Positions 10,226 to 21,547 of a stretch of 64,000 nucleotides of DNA are shown piece after piece; the stretch's first letter is position 1, and each line of letters starts with the position of its first letter. The stretch spans positions 2,972,480-3,036,479 of the forward strand of contig OZ004593.1 of assembly GCA_963924555.1 (NCBI GenBank). Direction: 5' to 3'. Made by a program: the position numbers and the translations under genes. Under the pieces are notes generated by a model. The model was not told the DNA's origin. It searched no databases and was given only the letters and a program-made list of their open reading frames with translations. Source of the stretch: Crambe crambe (lineage: Eukaryota; Porifera; Demospongiae; Poecilosclerida; Crambeidae).

Positions 10226-12281
10226 CTGGTAGAATAGGCATGGCTTTTATTTGACTCTGCATATAAAACTTATTGTTCTTCAGACCATACACATGATAAT
10301 ACTTGTACTTATACATACAGTTGTATAGTATATCATGGAATGTTATGATGGTAAGTATAATTGCTTCCAGTTTCCATCATGGCTATAATAACAGGTGACA
10401 GTAGTTCATTACATGAGTTCAATTCCAGCCATTATGCTCATGCAGTCACCTTCTTCATGTGTGTACTTAGTTAGAGGTGACACTAGCTAGCTAAATATCT
10501 TTGAATACAGGTGGTCTTGTTCTCACTCACTTGGAAAAAGGGGAAGCTTCTTCTTCTTAAGACAAATTTACCTTTCTTCTTTATAGCTATGCTATAATGC
10601 ATGATATATCTTTATTGCACTGTACTTTGGCTTGTAATTTCAAGGTCAGACACTACATACTAATTGTTAGCTATTTACTTTAGTAACAATCACATCTGTG
10701 TGTCACTTGTCTTTAAACGTGTCTCTGGGAGATTGAGTGTATAATGTAATGCAGCACACAATTTTGGAGGGCCAACTCGCTAGATTCCAGTTATGTACTA
10801 CGTACTAACTTCAGTGAACCTCTAGCTCAAAATGTGCTAAATTGTGATTTGTTGGGATGTATAACACGGCCACTCCTCTGTTCCTACACCAGTGTCAGGC
10901 ATAGGAATTTGATGTACCAAAAGTGAAGTTGTATATGCATGGAAAACAGTTCATTCTCAATATGCAATAGTTGATAGTGGTCATCAAACTTAGTTGTTTC
11001 TTTAGATCATGCCTTTTATACATGCTGAAGAGATAAAGCATTCCCCTCTCCATGCCAATAGCTGCCCCAGTTTATTAAAAAAAAGAGCTAGCTAGATATC
11101 TCAATAATAACCTGGACCACTGAATCATATCTAAAACGAATTGTAGGCATAGGAAGCAGGGTGGCAGGGACACCACTTATTTCTGCACACTAGCTAGGTA
11201 TTTACGATATTCTTGATTCTTTATGTCGTAGGTACGTACATGGGATATACATATAGCTAATCTTAAAGAAATAGCAACTTTCTCTGGTAGATATAGCAGC
11301 TTTATCTGCATATGCAGAACTTTTCAATGAATGTGACTAGAAAAGGTGTCCTATTTAGAGAGGTGTCCTGATTAGAGAGGTGTCCTGATTAGAGACTACA
11401 CTACATGTAGATATGGAAAATGAATTGATGAACATGTGCTCAGATCTTGGCTAGACATGAAGGCAGTGTGACTTGTGTCCTATCATCCAGTGGGAGGGTG
11501 TTTTTCGGAGCTATGGACAGCATGATCAAGGTTCATAGTGATACGTACCATCATAATAATCATAGCTACTGCTTCCCCTTTCAGGTTTTGCAATAGAGGG
11601 TGTGATCTACTCAGACTAATAGTAATTCTCTACAACTTATTCCAGAGTCCAATCATAATTATTTTTGATTTACATAAAGGTATTGATTATTGTACAGCTA
11701 CTGTATAGACTATAGAAGCTTTGAGGTCTACTTCCCATTAATAGCACCCTGCAAATGAATTTCATTGGCTGATCTTAGGTACATAGCTTAAGCTTCAGTT
11801 TAAGTTCCAGTACCTCTTTCTGCATATGGATTAATCCTGATAGGATATTAAAACCACTTTTTTCACTCTGAATTTTAAATTCTCAATGAACTTTTAAAAA
11901 AAAACAACTTGATCCTCCCTAGCTATAGTTATTCTTATACCTTCATTATACTGTTGAAAGTATCAGCCATGGAGATGAAATCCTATTGAAGCTGGATGAC
12001 ACACAACACCATGGACACATGAATGTGACTGCATGAGCATGATGGTTGGAATTAAACTCATGAAAGGAACCACTGCACCTGTTATTTGCCAAAACAAGCA
12101 ATCATAATTGTGACATGTTTACCAATCATAACATTTCATGTAACTATACAGTTTTATATTGACAGCAGAGTCTAATAAAAGTCATGCCCGTTCTATCAGC
12201 CAGTCAGATTAATGAGCAGTATAGTATCAGTTTCCTGAAGTCTGACTAGAAGTTAAACTCTATACAGTGTGAAACTACACA
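10226..12281. other. spacer upstream of R3
   Basis: Nearly identical to 4500-6560 with small indels, including the inverted 5' flank near relic 3, the GTGTCCTGATTAGAGAG repeats (about 11345-11395) and the receptor promoter block (about 11967-12160). No separate gene is seen. Confidence 0.5.
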
Positions 12282-14903
12282 ATGCTAAAGGTAGGACTAG
12301 CTAATACTTTAACTATTGCAAGTCACCCCTTAGCTAGTCAGCAAAGGCTATGTAGACTCTTTCTCTAATAAGCTAAAAGATACCTTTGTTTTGCTGTGTG
12401 TGCATATTTTGGGGAAAAAATATAACCACAGCATCATCAGCTGCACCTAAGTCATTATCACTGTCTTTAATTATTAGGAGCACAAGTTCAAAACACTTCT
12501 TTTGAGCATCTTCCTTCCTCTTGTCTTATCCCAAGGTATGCCATCAAACTCAACTGGTATAGAGAGACAGTCATGTACGTATAAGGTGCAGTGATTTTAG
12601 CATGATGGTAGGAATAATGAAGTTGACTCCCAATCATGCAAACATGCTGTATGTATATTTCTCTTCTTGTCCCATGCATGCATTTACATGCAGTTTCAGT
12701 AATCTTTCCAGAATCCTATACATTTTACAATGGTAATTCAATGACAATAAATGGATCATCTCCTACTGGAAACTGTTCCAACAGTAGCATATCTTACCAT
12801 GAGGGAAACAGACTAATAACCTGTCTGCAACCAAATTCCAGTGTTCTGTTTGATTGGGATGTCCCCACACTTGCTGGACTAGATGGTGACATGTGGGCAA
12901 GTCAATTACTCACAATACAATCAATAAACAAACGTGTTGATATCAGATCAATTTTTTCATTTAATGTAACAGTTGAAAGGATTGAGGTGTTGTTATTTAA
13001 CTGTTCAATGATATTGAGTCGAAATATCACCCTCGAACTCTTTGGAGGACCTAACACTACGAGGTATATAACTACAAAGCATTTGGGATCTGTTACTTCC
13101 TGTGGCTCCCTTGTGAGAGTGTGCATATCAGTCAATACTTCAGATTTACGAGAGATTTTAATGAGATTTACCTCTAACAGAGACTACTGGCTGTACCTTG
13201 CTGAGGTGATCTTCTACAGTCGTAATTCTACCTGTTCACCAGATGCCATCTTTAATTCAACTACACTACTACCACCAGATACAAGTTCACCAGATACCAC
13301 GTCACCAGTTGAACCATCAGTGAATGCAACACCAGTTACAACAAGTTCACCAGATACCATGTCACGAGTCGAACCATCAGTGAATGCAACACCAGTTACA
13401 ACAAGTTCACCAGATACCACGTCACCAGTGGAACCATCAGTGAATGCAACACCAGTTACAACAAGTTCACCAGATACCACGTCACCAGTGGAACCATCAG
13501 TGAATGCAACACCAGTTACAACAAGTTCACCAGATACCACGTCACCAGTGGAACCATCAATGAATGCAACACAAGCAGCTACAACACCACCAACCTCTGG
13601 CAATGTCATCATAGCAGTAGTGGTCCCTCTCTCTATTGTCCTCATTATTGTTATGATTGTAGTTGTCCTGATCCTCTGCATAGTCTGTACCACTAAACAC
13701 AAGCACCAACTCAGAGCCAAGGAAAACCACACAACCACTCACACACAAATACACAGCCATCAACCTCCACAAGACAAAGGACACCTCAACCTGTTCGAGG
13801 AGACAGGACAAGCATGCTACTCCTCACTACACGACATTCAAGGAGAAGACATCCCAGCGAATCAAGTCTACAACCACCTTGAACGAGACACAGGCCCAGT
13901 GAGAGGAGGGACCAAGTCTTCATGGGAGGACCAAAATGAGGCAGAGGTGGGAGCATACTCTACTGTATCCTACAGCAAACAACCTCAAGCCTCCAAGGAA
14001 GTTGGTGTGAAGGGTATGGATGATCCACTCTTGTATGCTCTAGTTGATGAGAGTGTGAAAAAGAAAAGTGAAGACATCTTTGCTACTGACCAACAAGAAG
14101 AGGCTTCTGCATTATATGCTCAAGTGAATGAGGAGAAGAAGAGGAAGAAAAAGAAGAAGAAAAAGATGAAAAAAGAGGAACCACATGAGCCAGACCAGCT
14201 GTATACACAAGTGGAAAAGAAGACGAAAAAGGACAGTCCACCCCCTGAGCAAGATCAGCTGTATGCACAAGTGGAAAAGAAGAAGAAAAAGAAAAGGGAC
14301 AGTCCACCCCCTGAGCCAGACCAGCTGTATGCACAAGTGGAAAAGAAGAAAAAGGACAGTGCACCCCCTGAGCAAGACCAGCTGTATGCGCATGTTGAAA
14401 AGAAGAAGAAAAAGGACAGTGCACCCCCTGAGCAAGACCAGCTGTATGCGCATGTTGAAAAGAAGAAGAAAAAGGACAGTCCACCCCCTGAGCAAGACCA
14501 GCTGTATGCGCATGTTGAAAAGAAGAAGAAAAAGGACAGTGCACCCCCTGAGCAAGACCAGCTGTATGCGCATGTTGAAAAGAAGAAGAAAAAGGACAGT
14601 CCACCCCCTGAGCAAGACCAGCTGTATGCGCATGTTGAAAAGAAGAAGAAAAAGGACAGTGCACCCCCTGAGCAAGACCAGCTGTATGCGCATGTTGAAA
14701 AGAAGAAGAAAAAGGACAGTCCACCCCCTGAGCCAGACCAGCTGTATGCGCAAGTGGACAAGAAGAAGAGGAAGAAGAGAGAGAAAGAAGAGACTGAGGA
14801 GGTACCTCCACGGGAGTCAGGGGACATGTACTCTGTAATTAATAAACGTAATGCTCCTCCAGTACCTCTCAAGTCACACCTCCTCATGAAAGAACTCCAG
14901 TGA
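12282..14903 (+). CDS. R3: type-B receptor with 16 Yxx(L/V/I) tail motifs
   Basis: Three exons: 12282-12290 (MLK, donor GTAGGA), 12478-12535 (signal core) and 12694-14903, giving about 758 aa. The ectodomain is almost the same as in R1 (six Cys, many N-glycosylation sites). A Ser/Thr/Pro stalk follows, built of 20-residue repeats (SPDTTSPVEPSVNATPVTTS), then a TM helix after SGNVIIAVVV. The tail of about 390 residues holds YSSL, VYNHL, AYSTV and LYALV, then LYAQV-type motifs, six of them LYAHV, each in a Lys-rich, PPPE-containing 20-residue unit, and ends with MYSVI. Such YxxV/L sites resemble SH2-docking ITIM-like motifs, but the residue at -2 is Q rather than the usual I/V/L/S, so true ITIM function is inference. 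Large antisense frames over the repeats are artefacts of the 60-bp period. Confidence 0.8.
13270..13566 (+). repeat. 60-bp coding minisatellite in the R3 stalk
   Basis: Four nearly perfect 60-bp units (13321-13560) plus a partial first one encode the Thr/Ser/Pro-rich stalk. Each brings an N-A-T glycosylation site and Ser/Thr for O-glycans. R6 retains only one unit at this place, so stalk length varies between paralogues. Confidence 0.9.
14187..14790 (+). repeat. 60-bp coding minisatellite of tyrosine motifs in the R3 tail
   Basis: Seven units of exactly 60 bp at 14341-14760, preceded by diverged units of 60-75 bp. Each encodes one DQLY(A/T)(Q/H)V motif, a lysine run and D-S-(A/P)-P-P-E. The A/P position mostly alternates from unit to unit (A,A,P,A,P,A,P), which suggests growth by 120-bp dimers. 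R6 has only a few units, so docking-site number is evolving through repeat copy number. Confidence 0.9.
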
Positions 14904-15985
14904 ATGAGCACATAACTCCACTACATAGATACATGTAGTGAGTAAAACATAGATACTTGAATTCTTGAGTTAAACTAACAGTCAGGACCATGCACTTTTT
15001 CCCCATACAGAGTTTATTTTTTTGTTTAAGCCATGTTGAAAGAATAATTGTGTACGTTCTAAAAAGGTTGTACAAGATATAAGTAATCTCATAAATGAAT
15101 AACAACCAGTTGTTTGGAGTAACACTATGCTATAATATTCAAGACCACCACCAGGTATCTGTACTATTGATATTCATAACTAGGTGGAATATAATGTATG
15201 TAACATACGTAATATGACCAGAAATATTTCCCATGCACTGTAAACTCACTCCACCTGATAATACCCTCTCTCCAGTACAACTGCTAATAAAAAATACAGT
15301 GCCATCTCACCATTCACATTCAATCCCATTGAGTAGCTAATTGTGTGCGCAAGTTGTGATAACTGTGAAATTGTACACATTGGAGTATTAGCTAAGTGAT
15401 TTCGGTTTTTACATAGTCCTGAAGGATCCAGTTAGCACTTCACACTAATGGAAATGATGTGATAAGATCACCAATCAGATTGAAGCTTGTACCCTACATG
15501 TACAGATTTCAGTAGAATACACACTCTGATGTTGAACAACTGTATGACTAGTAATCTTAAAAAACTTGGAAGGATAGGAATTTTAGCATACCTAATACAC
15601 ACATGTATAGTGTTTATAAGTAACTGACAGAATTGATTTTAAAAACCACAACTGTTGAACGATTACATTTTTCTGATTCACCTATAGCTACCATAATATT
15701 ATTAAAGGAAAAACCAAAACACTGAAGAATAGGAGATGAAATCCACCATGGACACATGGAGAAGGTGACTGCATGAGCATGATGGCTGGAATTAAACTCA
15801 TGAAAGGAACCACTGCACCTGTTATTAGCCAAAACGGAAACTGGGAGCAAACATAACTACTTACCAATCATAACATTCCATGATTAACTATACAGTTTTA
15901 TATAGACAGCAGAATCTAATAGCTAAAGATAAGGTTTTCTGAAGTCTGACTAGCAGTAAAACTCTATACAGTGTGAAACTACACA
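14904..15985. other. spacer R3 to R4
   Basis: About 14904-15470 is the reverse complement of the flank at 8870-9478. The block at about 15340-15720 recurs at about 31040-31385, beyond the array. From 15731 the sequence is the receptor 5' flank of R4. No gene is seen. Confidence 0.5.
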
Positions 15986-18900
15986 ATGTTAAAGGTAAGA
16001 TTGGCTAATACTTTAACTATTGCAAGTCACTCACCCTGTAGCTAATAAATAAAGGCTATGTATAGACTCTTTTCAAATAAGCTGAAAAGCCATCATCAGC
16101 TGCACCTAAATCATTATCACTGTCTTTAATTATTAGGAGCACAATTTCAAAACACTCCTTTTGAGCATCTTCCTTCCTCTTATCTCATCTCAAGGTATGC
16201 CATCAAACTCTACTGGTAACATGTATAAGGTCCAGCGATTCTAGCATGATGGTAAGAATAATGAAGTTGATTCCCAATCATGCAAACATGATGTGTGTAG
16301 CTATAATGTTTCTCTTCTTGTCCTATGCATACATTTATAGCTCCAGTAATCTTTCCAGAATACTATACATTTAGCAATAATAATTCAATGACAGTGAATG
16401 GATCATCTCCTACTGGAAACTGTTCCGACAGTCACTTACATGGCACACTAGTAACCTGTGTGCAACCAAATTCCAGTGTTCTGTTTGATTGGAGTGTCCC
16501 CACATTAACTGGACTAGATGGTGACAAGTGGGCAAGTCAACTACTCACAATACAATCAATAGATGGACGCATTGACATCAGATCAACTTTTGCATTTAAT
16601 GTAACAATTGAAAGGGTTGAGTTGTTGATATTTAACTGTTCAAAAATATCGAGTCAAAATATCACCCTCGAACTCTTTGGAGGACCTATGACTACAAGGT
16701 ATATAACTACAAAGCATTTGGGATCTGTTACTTCCTGTGACTCCCTTGTGAGAGTGTGCATATCAGTCAATACTTCAGATTTACGAGAGATTTTAATGAG
16801 ATTTACCTCTAACAAAGACTACTGGCTGTACCTTGCTGAGGTGATCTTCTACAGTCATAGTTCTACCTGTTTACCAGACGCCATCTTTCTACTATCACTA
16901 AATACAAGTTCACCAGATACCACTGCACCAGTTGAACCATCAGTGAATGCAACTAGAAGTACAAGTCCCTCTGAATCATCACCAATAACCATTGGTTGTA
17001 GTAAGTAGTTATGTAGGCATATAGTTTATCAGTCTCTGAATAATAATGATACAATGATGCACTGTATGTTATTGATAACTGCAGGTGTAACATTCCAAAC
17101 TGCCATCTTGTTATCTGTCATCATCACTGCCCTCGTCACAGCTCTACTGGCTACAGTCATCTTTGTGGTAGTGCAGGTTATCATATGCAAGTGCCACCCA
17201 AAGTTCAGATCTAGAGGAACTGAGACGGGAGCCTCAGCAGGAGGGGAAGGGCAGGAATATGAAGTGATGGGTGGGGATGAGGGAGGTGTGGTTGCGAGAT
17301 GTGGCAATGATTCCACATACATGGAGGTTGGTGGAGAAGAAAAAGGCCACACCTTTGAACTGAAGGAGAATGATGCATATGGCACTCTCTCCTAAATATT
17401 TATGCAAACTCAGTTCAATCATGTAAACAGAGTGTGTCCATAGTTTTACTATAGTACTTACACATGCACTTCCTAACACCAATGCAATGTTCATAAATAA
17501 ACAGTTTAATGGTAATGTGTTCTTTAATAAACGATATGTGCAGATTGTGTCTGAGTGATCTGTGTTTTAACAGTTGTCATTGTCATGGTGGTATTAAATG
17601 GAGTATTAGTGACCCGATTTTCTCCGCTGTTTTGGTTAATGGCTAATTGACGTAGACCTTAGTCTGGTATGTCTACTTGGTGATTAGAAGATATCTTAGA
17701 GGTACAGCTGTGTAATTACGCTACATGGGGTAGCTATACAGGCTGTGCATTTCATGTCGCCCACACACTGTAGTAGAACCATGCATGGTAGAACAATGGT
17801 GTGGGTATATAAAGCTTCTATATGATTGGTTGATCTTATCACACCATTTCCATTAGTGTAAAGTGCATCTTCATTTTCAAGATCTTTCAGGACTAAAAAC
17901 CAAGATCACTTAGCTAAGTATTCCAATGTGTACTACTTCACAGTTATCACAACTTGTCTTTAATGCACAACACAATTAGCTACTCAGTGTAATTGAATGG
18001 AATGGTGAGATGAAACTTGGTCACACGCTGCATACTTATCTATGATAATTTTAGCTAGCCTCATACTATCGATAGCGCTGATTTTGTATAGTACAAGCTT
18101 AATTAGTTGGAACAAATAGCAAAAGGCACGCCTGGAAGTAGTGCTAGAGCAGATCGCAACAATTTTAATGTCATAGCTGCAGCCAGTAAGTCAGTACGCT
18201 GATCTTATTATGAACAAACTAGTCAATTTTAGACATCGTTTGTTAGCAAATGAATTTTAGATTTTTGAACATTCTTCTCTCTACTGTGTAGATGTAATGA
18301 TTCACTGTAGCCTTCTGAGAACCTATAGAGTAAGGGTAGAAGAGAAAGAAGAGTTTTTAGTTTTGTAGGGATCCAGGGGGTCCAGACCCCCCTTTTTAAA
18401 TTTTGAAGTTGCATTTGTTGACAAGTTGTTAGCTAATAGGTTTATAATGCAGCACAAAAGGCGATTATTCATTATTTACTATTAATATTCATTTTGTGTT
18501 GTTCTATAAAGGGATTCAATTTTTTGCTTCCACAGGAGGGGTATGTTGGACCCCTCCCTTTCAAAATTGCTGAATCTGCCCCTGCATAGCATAATGGTGT
18601 GTTATTTATGTAGCTGGCTAACCATTCAAATTGCATGCCTTCTAGTTGTGCTCATCAGTGACTGCACGGCTAGCTACACAGACATTCTTCTTCATAAGTG
18701 TTCTTTTAAAGTGACCAATCAATGAAATTCACTTGCAGGTGCTACTATTAATTAAAAACGTTCTTCTTCTCTGCAGACTGTATCTGCTAGTCTGTGCTCA
18801 TGTGAGACGCACAGTGGCCCCGCTTCCTGTTAACCTTACTTAAACTAGAGCATGTTGATCATGCTGTCCACAGCTCCAGAAAACACCCTCCCACTGGATG

Positions 18901-21290
18901 CTAGGACACAAGTCATACTGCCTTCATGTCTAGCCAAGATCTGAGCACAGTTCATCAATTCCATGTTCCATATCTGCATAATCGTAGCAATAAATTTTTT
19001 ATATAACTACGTAGTGTAGTCTCTAATCAGGAGCACTTTTTCTAGTCACATTTATTGAGGAGTTTTTCTGCATGTAGATAAAGCTCAGAACTTACGTATC
19101 AGAGAGAGTTGCAATTCCTTTGAGATTATGTATATCCCATACCTACGACATGAAAAATCAAACCTAGTGTGCTATACTATAGCCATGCACACATTATAGG
19201 AGGTATACAGGAAAGAGTAGGGGCCATGGCCATCCCTGCCACCCCACTTCATATGCAGTGGTCCTTGAGATTTCTAGCTAATTGAGATACCAGAAGTGAA
19301 GCTGTATGCATGGAAAACAGTGCAATAGTTGGTAGTGGTCATCACTTCAATAAACTTGTTTCTTTAGAGCATGCCTTTTATACATGCTGAAGAGATGAAG
19401 CCCATGCAATAGCTAGCTGCCCTTAGGTAGCTTAATTGCAAAGGATGGATGTAAGTGCCCCCCCCCCCCTAGTGGTTCACTTACTATCTGCAGCCACCCT
19501 TCATCCTTCATCCCTACCCTTGTTTCCTTAGCTACATTCTTGAGCAATGGTCATCCCTACATCTATTTTCATTTCACGGAAATATTATTTCCCTCTGGAA
19601 TATACATTAACTAAGTGATCTCATAGTAGCTACTGAAGACTTCTAGTTATATTAATATTATACCAGTTCTGTTTCACACTTCTAACATCAATCATATCAT
19701 ATTAGTACCCTGTATCATACTTTCACTCAAGTATATACAGTTGGAGGGCTTTGCATACATGTATATATAAATCGAGCATGTATAAAGTTTTCAAGACTGA
19801 GCTGAATAAAGGAATACAGTAGTTAACATCATTGATCCCTTGACCCTGCTAATTGTTTTCCCTTCATAACATTCCATAGCTAATTGGAATGATCCTCATT
19901 ATGCTCAAATTTTTGCTCATGATTCTACTCCAGAAGAGGTACAATATGTAGTTTGTCACTATGACAGTGACTGTTCAAATGGAGTGGCCATTCCTTACCA
20001 CACTGCAGAAACAGAAACGTTATTTTGATAAACATACCTTGTATAGGTAGCTAAGACTAATCATCATTAAAATAATCCAACAGTTTGTTATATTCACCAA
20101 AAATAATTATAGTGTCATTTTGGCAGATTTCAATGATTAACCTAACTAGCTAGCTAGCTTGCTAAACAATTTCATTTTGCAGTTCCAGTGCACAAGTGCT
20201 TCTTCTTGTAAGGCTAACAAGCTATAGCTATAACCATCACAGCTGCAATAATTATTTCAGCTGTGTCATTTTTCTGCTAGCTGCATTTTTTCCTGCTAGC
20301 TGTGGCTATTATAAAGTTCTGAATGTCATAATAATAATTATGCTACGTATTTTGGGTACTTTACAGCAGAATCAATGAGACAACAAGAAACAAAAAAGAA
20401 AGGTGTGGCTAGTTCTGTACAAGCAAACTCAAAGCTACATGAAGTCATAGCGACACAGTACCCTTGTCATACCTCCTTTGATTCTATTCTCAGACTCTCA
20501 CTCAAGTCCCTATTATTCTTTTCAACTATATTCATACACAATCTGTCATTATACACACAGCTTTATATTAAGTAAATACAATAGTTGTTTCACTGATCCA
20601 AAGTACAAAGTTTATTTTGAATCCAATTGGCATGTGTATTCTATCATTATTTAAAGTATGATTAGAAAAGGTTGATAGCACATTGTATGGAGCATGAGGT
20701 GTGTAGAAGCTAGTTACATTTTTTTTTTGAAGAAAACTAGAGAAAAGTCTACAGTGACTTCATTAACCAACTTGTGTGATTCTTCAAAGTTTATGCACAT
20801 CTGCTGATATTCCATCAGCAATGTTAATCTTTCCTTAATTAAGATTCTGCCTAAGTATATTATTGAAACTGATTATCTGCCTGATCTGACCTCTCAAAAT
20901 TTATAAGTAACTATGTAATTATCTGGCCTGACCAAATAGAATTTTTTTTCTGACGAATCAACTAGTTATATACAGGACATTACACCCTTGCATGAACAGT
21001 AATGTTTTGTCAGTTACTGAGCTTGCTTTTTTGCGAATAAAGCTATTCTTAAGAGGTTCCTTTTTATGTTAGCTGAACATATACCAATCTACGTAGCTAT
21101 CTGAGTATAGTATGTGATAAGCAGTTCAATATTATATGGACCAATCAGAGTACTCTGGTTAATGGCACAGTTAGCTATAGCTATATTATGTGCACCCCGG
21201 AGATCCAGGCTATAATATGCTACATGGATAAATCAAGAATTTGAGTGTTACTATCATACTCACATACCTTAATTTTTTTACAGATCAGTA
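15731..21290 (+). repeat. 5.56-kb tandem unit 1 (contains R4)
   Basis: It runs from the GGAGATGAAATCC block to the same block of the next copy. Unit 2 (21291-26864) follows head to tail and is nearly identical along its whole length, non-coding spacer included, with only scattered substitutions and small indels (for example the C-tract near 19460, altered in unit 2). This marks a recent duplication. Confidence 0.85.
15986..17395 (+). CDS. R4: type-A paired-type receptor
   Basis: Exons 15986-15994 (MLK), 16137-16194 (EHNFK plus signal core ending SSQ), 16341-17000 and 17085-17395; about 345 aa. Every junction is GT-AG and phase 1, and the frame is continuous, so this is the clearest type-A model. 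The ectodomain belongs to a second sequence clade (EYYTFSNNNSMTVNGSS, short loop SHLHGTLVT). The TM exon starts VTFQTAI, and the tail has a longer Gly/Glu-rich linker (SAGGEGQEYEVMGG) that adds an EYEV motif before TYMEV and AYGTLS. Tandem AG acceptors six bases apart (CTCCAG) before VIFP make the exact mature start ambiguous by two residues. Confidence 0.85.
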
Positions 21291-21547
21291 ATGGAGACGA
21301 AATCCACCATGGACACATGGAAAAGGTGACTGCATGAGCATGATGGCTGGAATTAAACTCATGAAAGGAACCACTGCACCTGTTATTAGCCAAAACGGAA
21401 ACTGGAAGCAAACATAACTACTTACCAATCATAACATTCCATGATTAACTATACAGTTTTATATAGACAGCAGAATCTAATAGCTAAAAGACTTGGTTTT
21501 CTGAAGTCTGACTAACAGTAAAATTCTATACAGTGTGAAACTACACA
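17396..21547. other. 4.1-kb spacer R4 to R5
   Basis: No coding region is supported; short frames near 18229-18414, 18543-18725 and 20196-20575 show no domain or splice logic. It holds the A-type 3' flank (AATAAA 17496-17501), a segment near 18360-18590 with opposed GGGGGTCCAGACCCCC-like and GGACCCCTCC ends that may be a degraded MITE, and an inverted copy of the 5580-5810 repeat at about 18840-19060. R5's 5' flank starts at 21291. Confidence 0.45.

Noticed and set aside
13270..14790. CRISPR-like regular direct repeats
   Set aside because: The repeats are contiguous coding minisatellites without spacers, in an animal gene.
14083..14911. Three long antisense or alternate frames of 213-242 codons over the R3 tail
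   Set aside because: A 60-bp repeat, being a multiple of three, keeps every frame open once one unit is open; these frames have no TM, domain or splice context.
15614..15850. Antisense frame with HAHAVTFSMCPWW repeated upstream of R4, R5 and R6
   Set aside because: It recurs only because the 5' flank is duplicated; the ends differ and no splice or domain logic supports a protein.
18229..18725. Short frames duplicated exactly at 23788-24284
   Set aside because: Their identity reflects the recent 5.57-kb duplication rather than selection; no recognisable domain.
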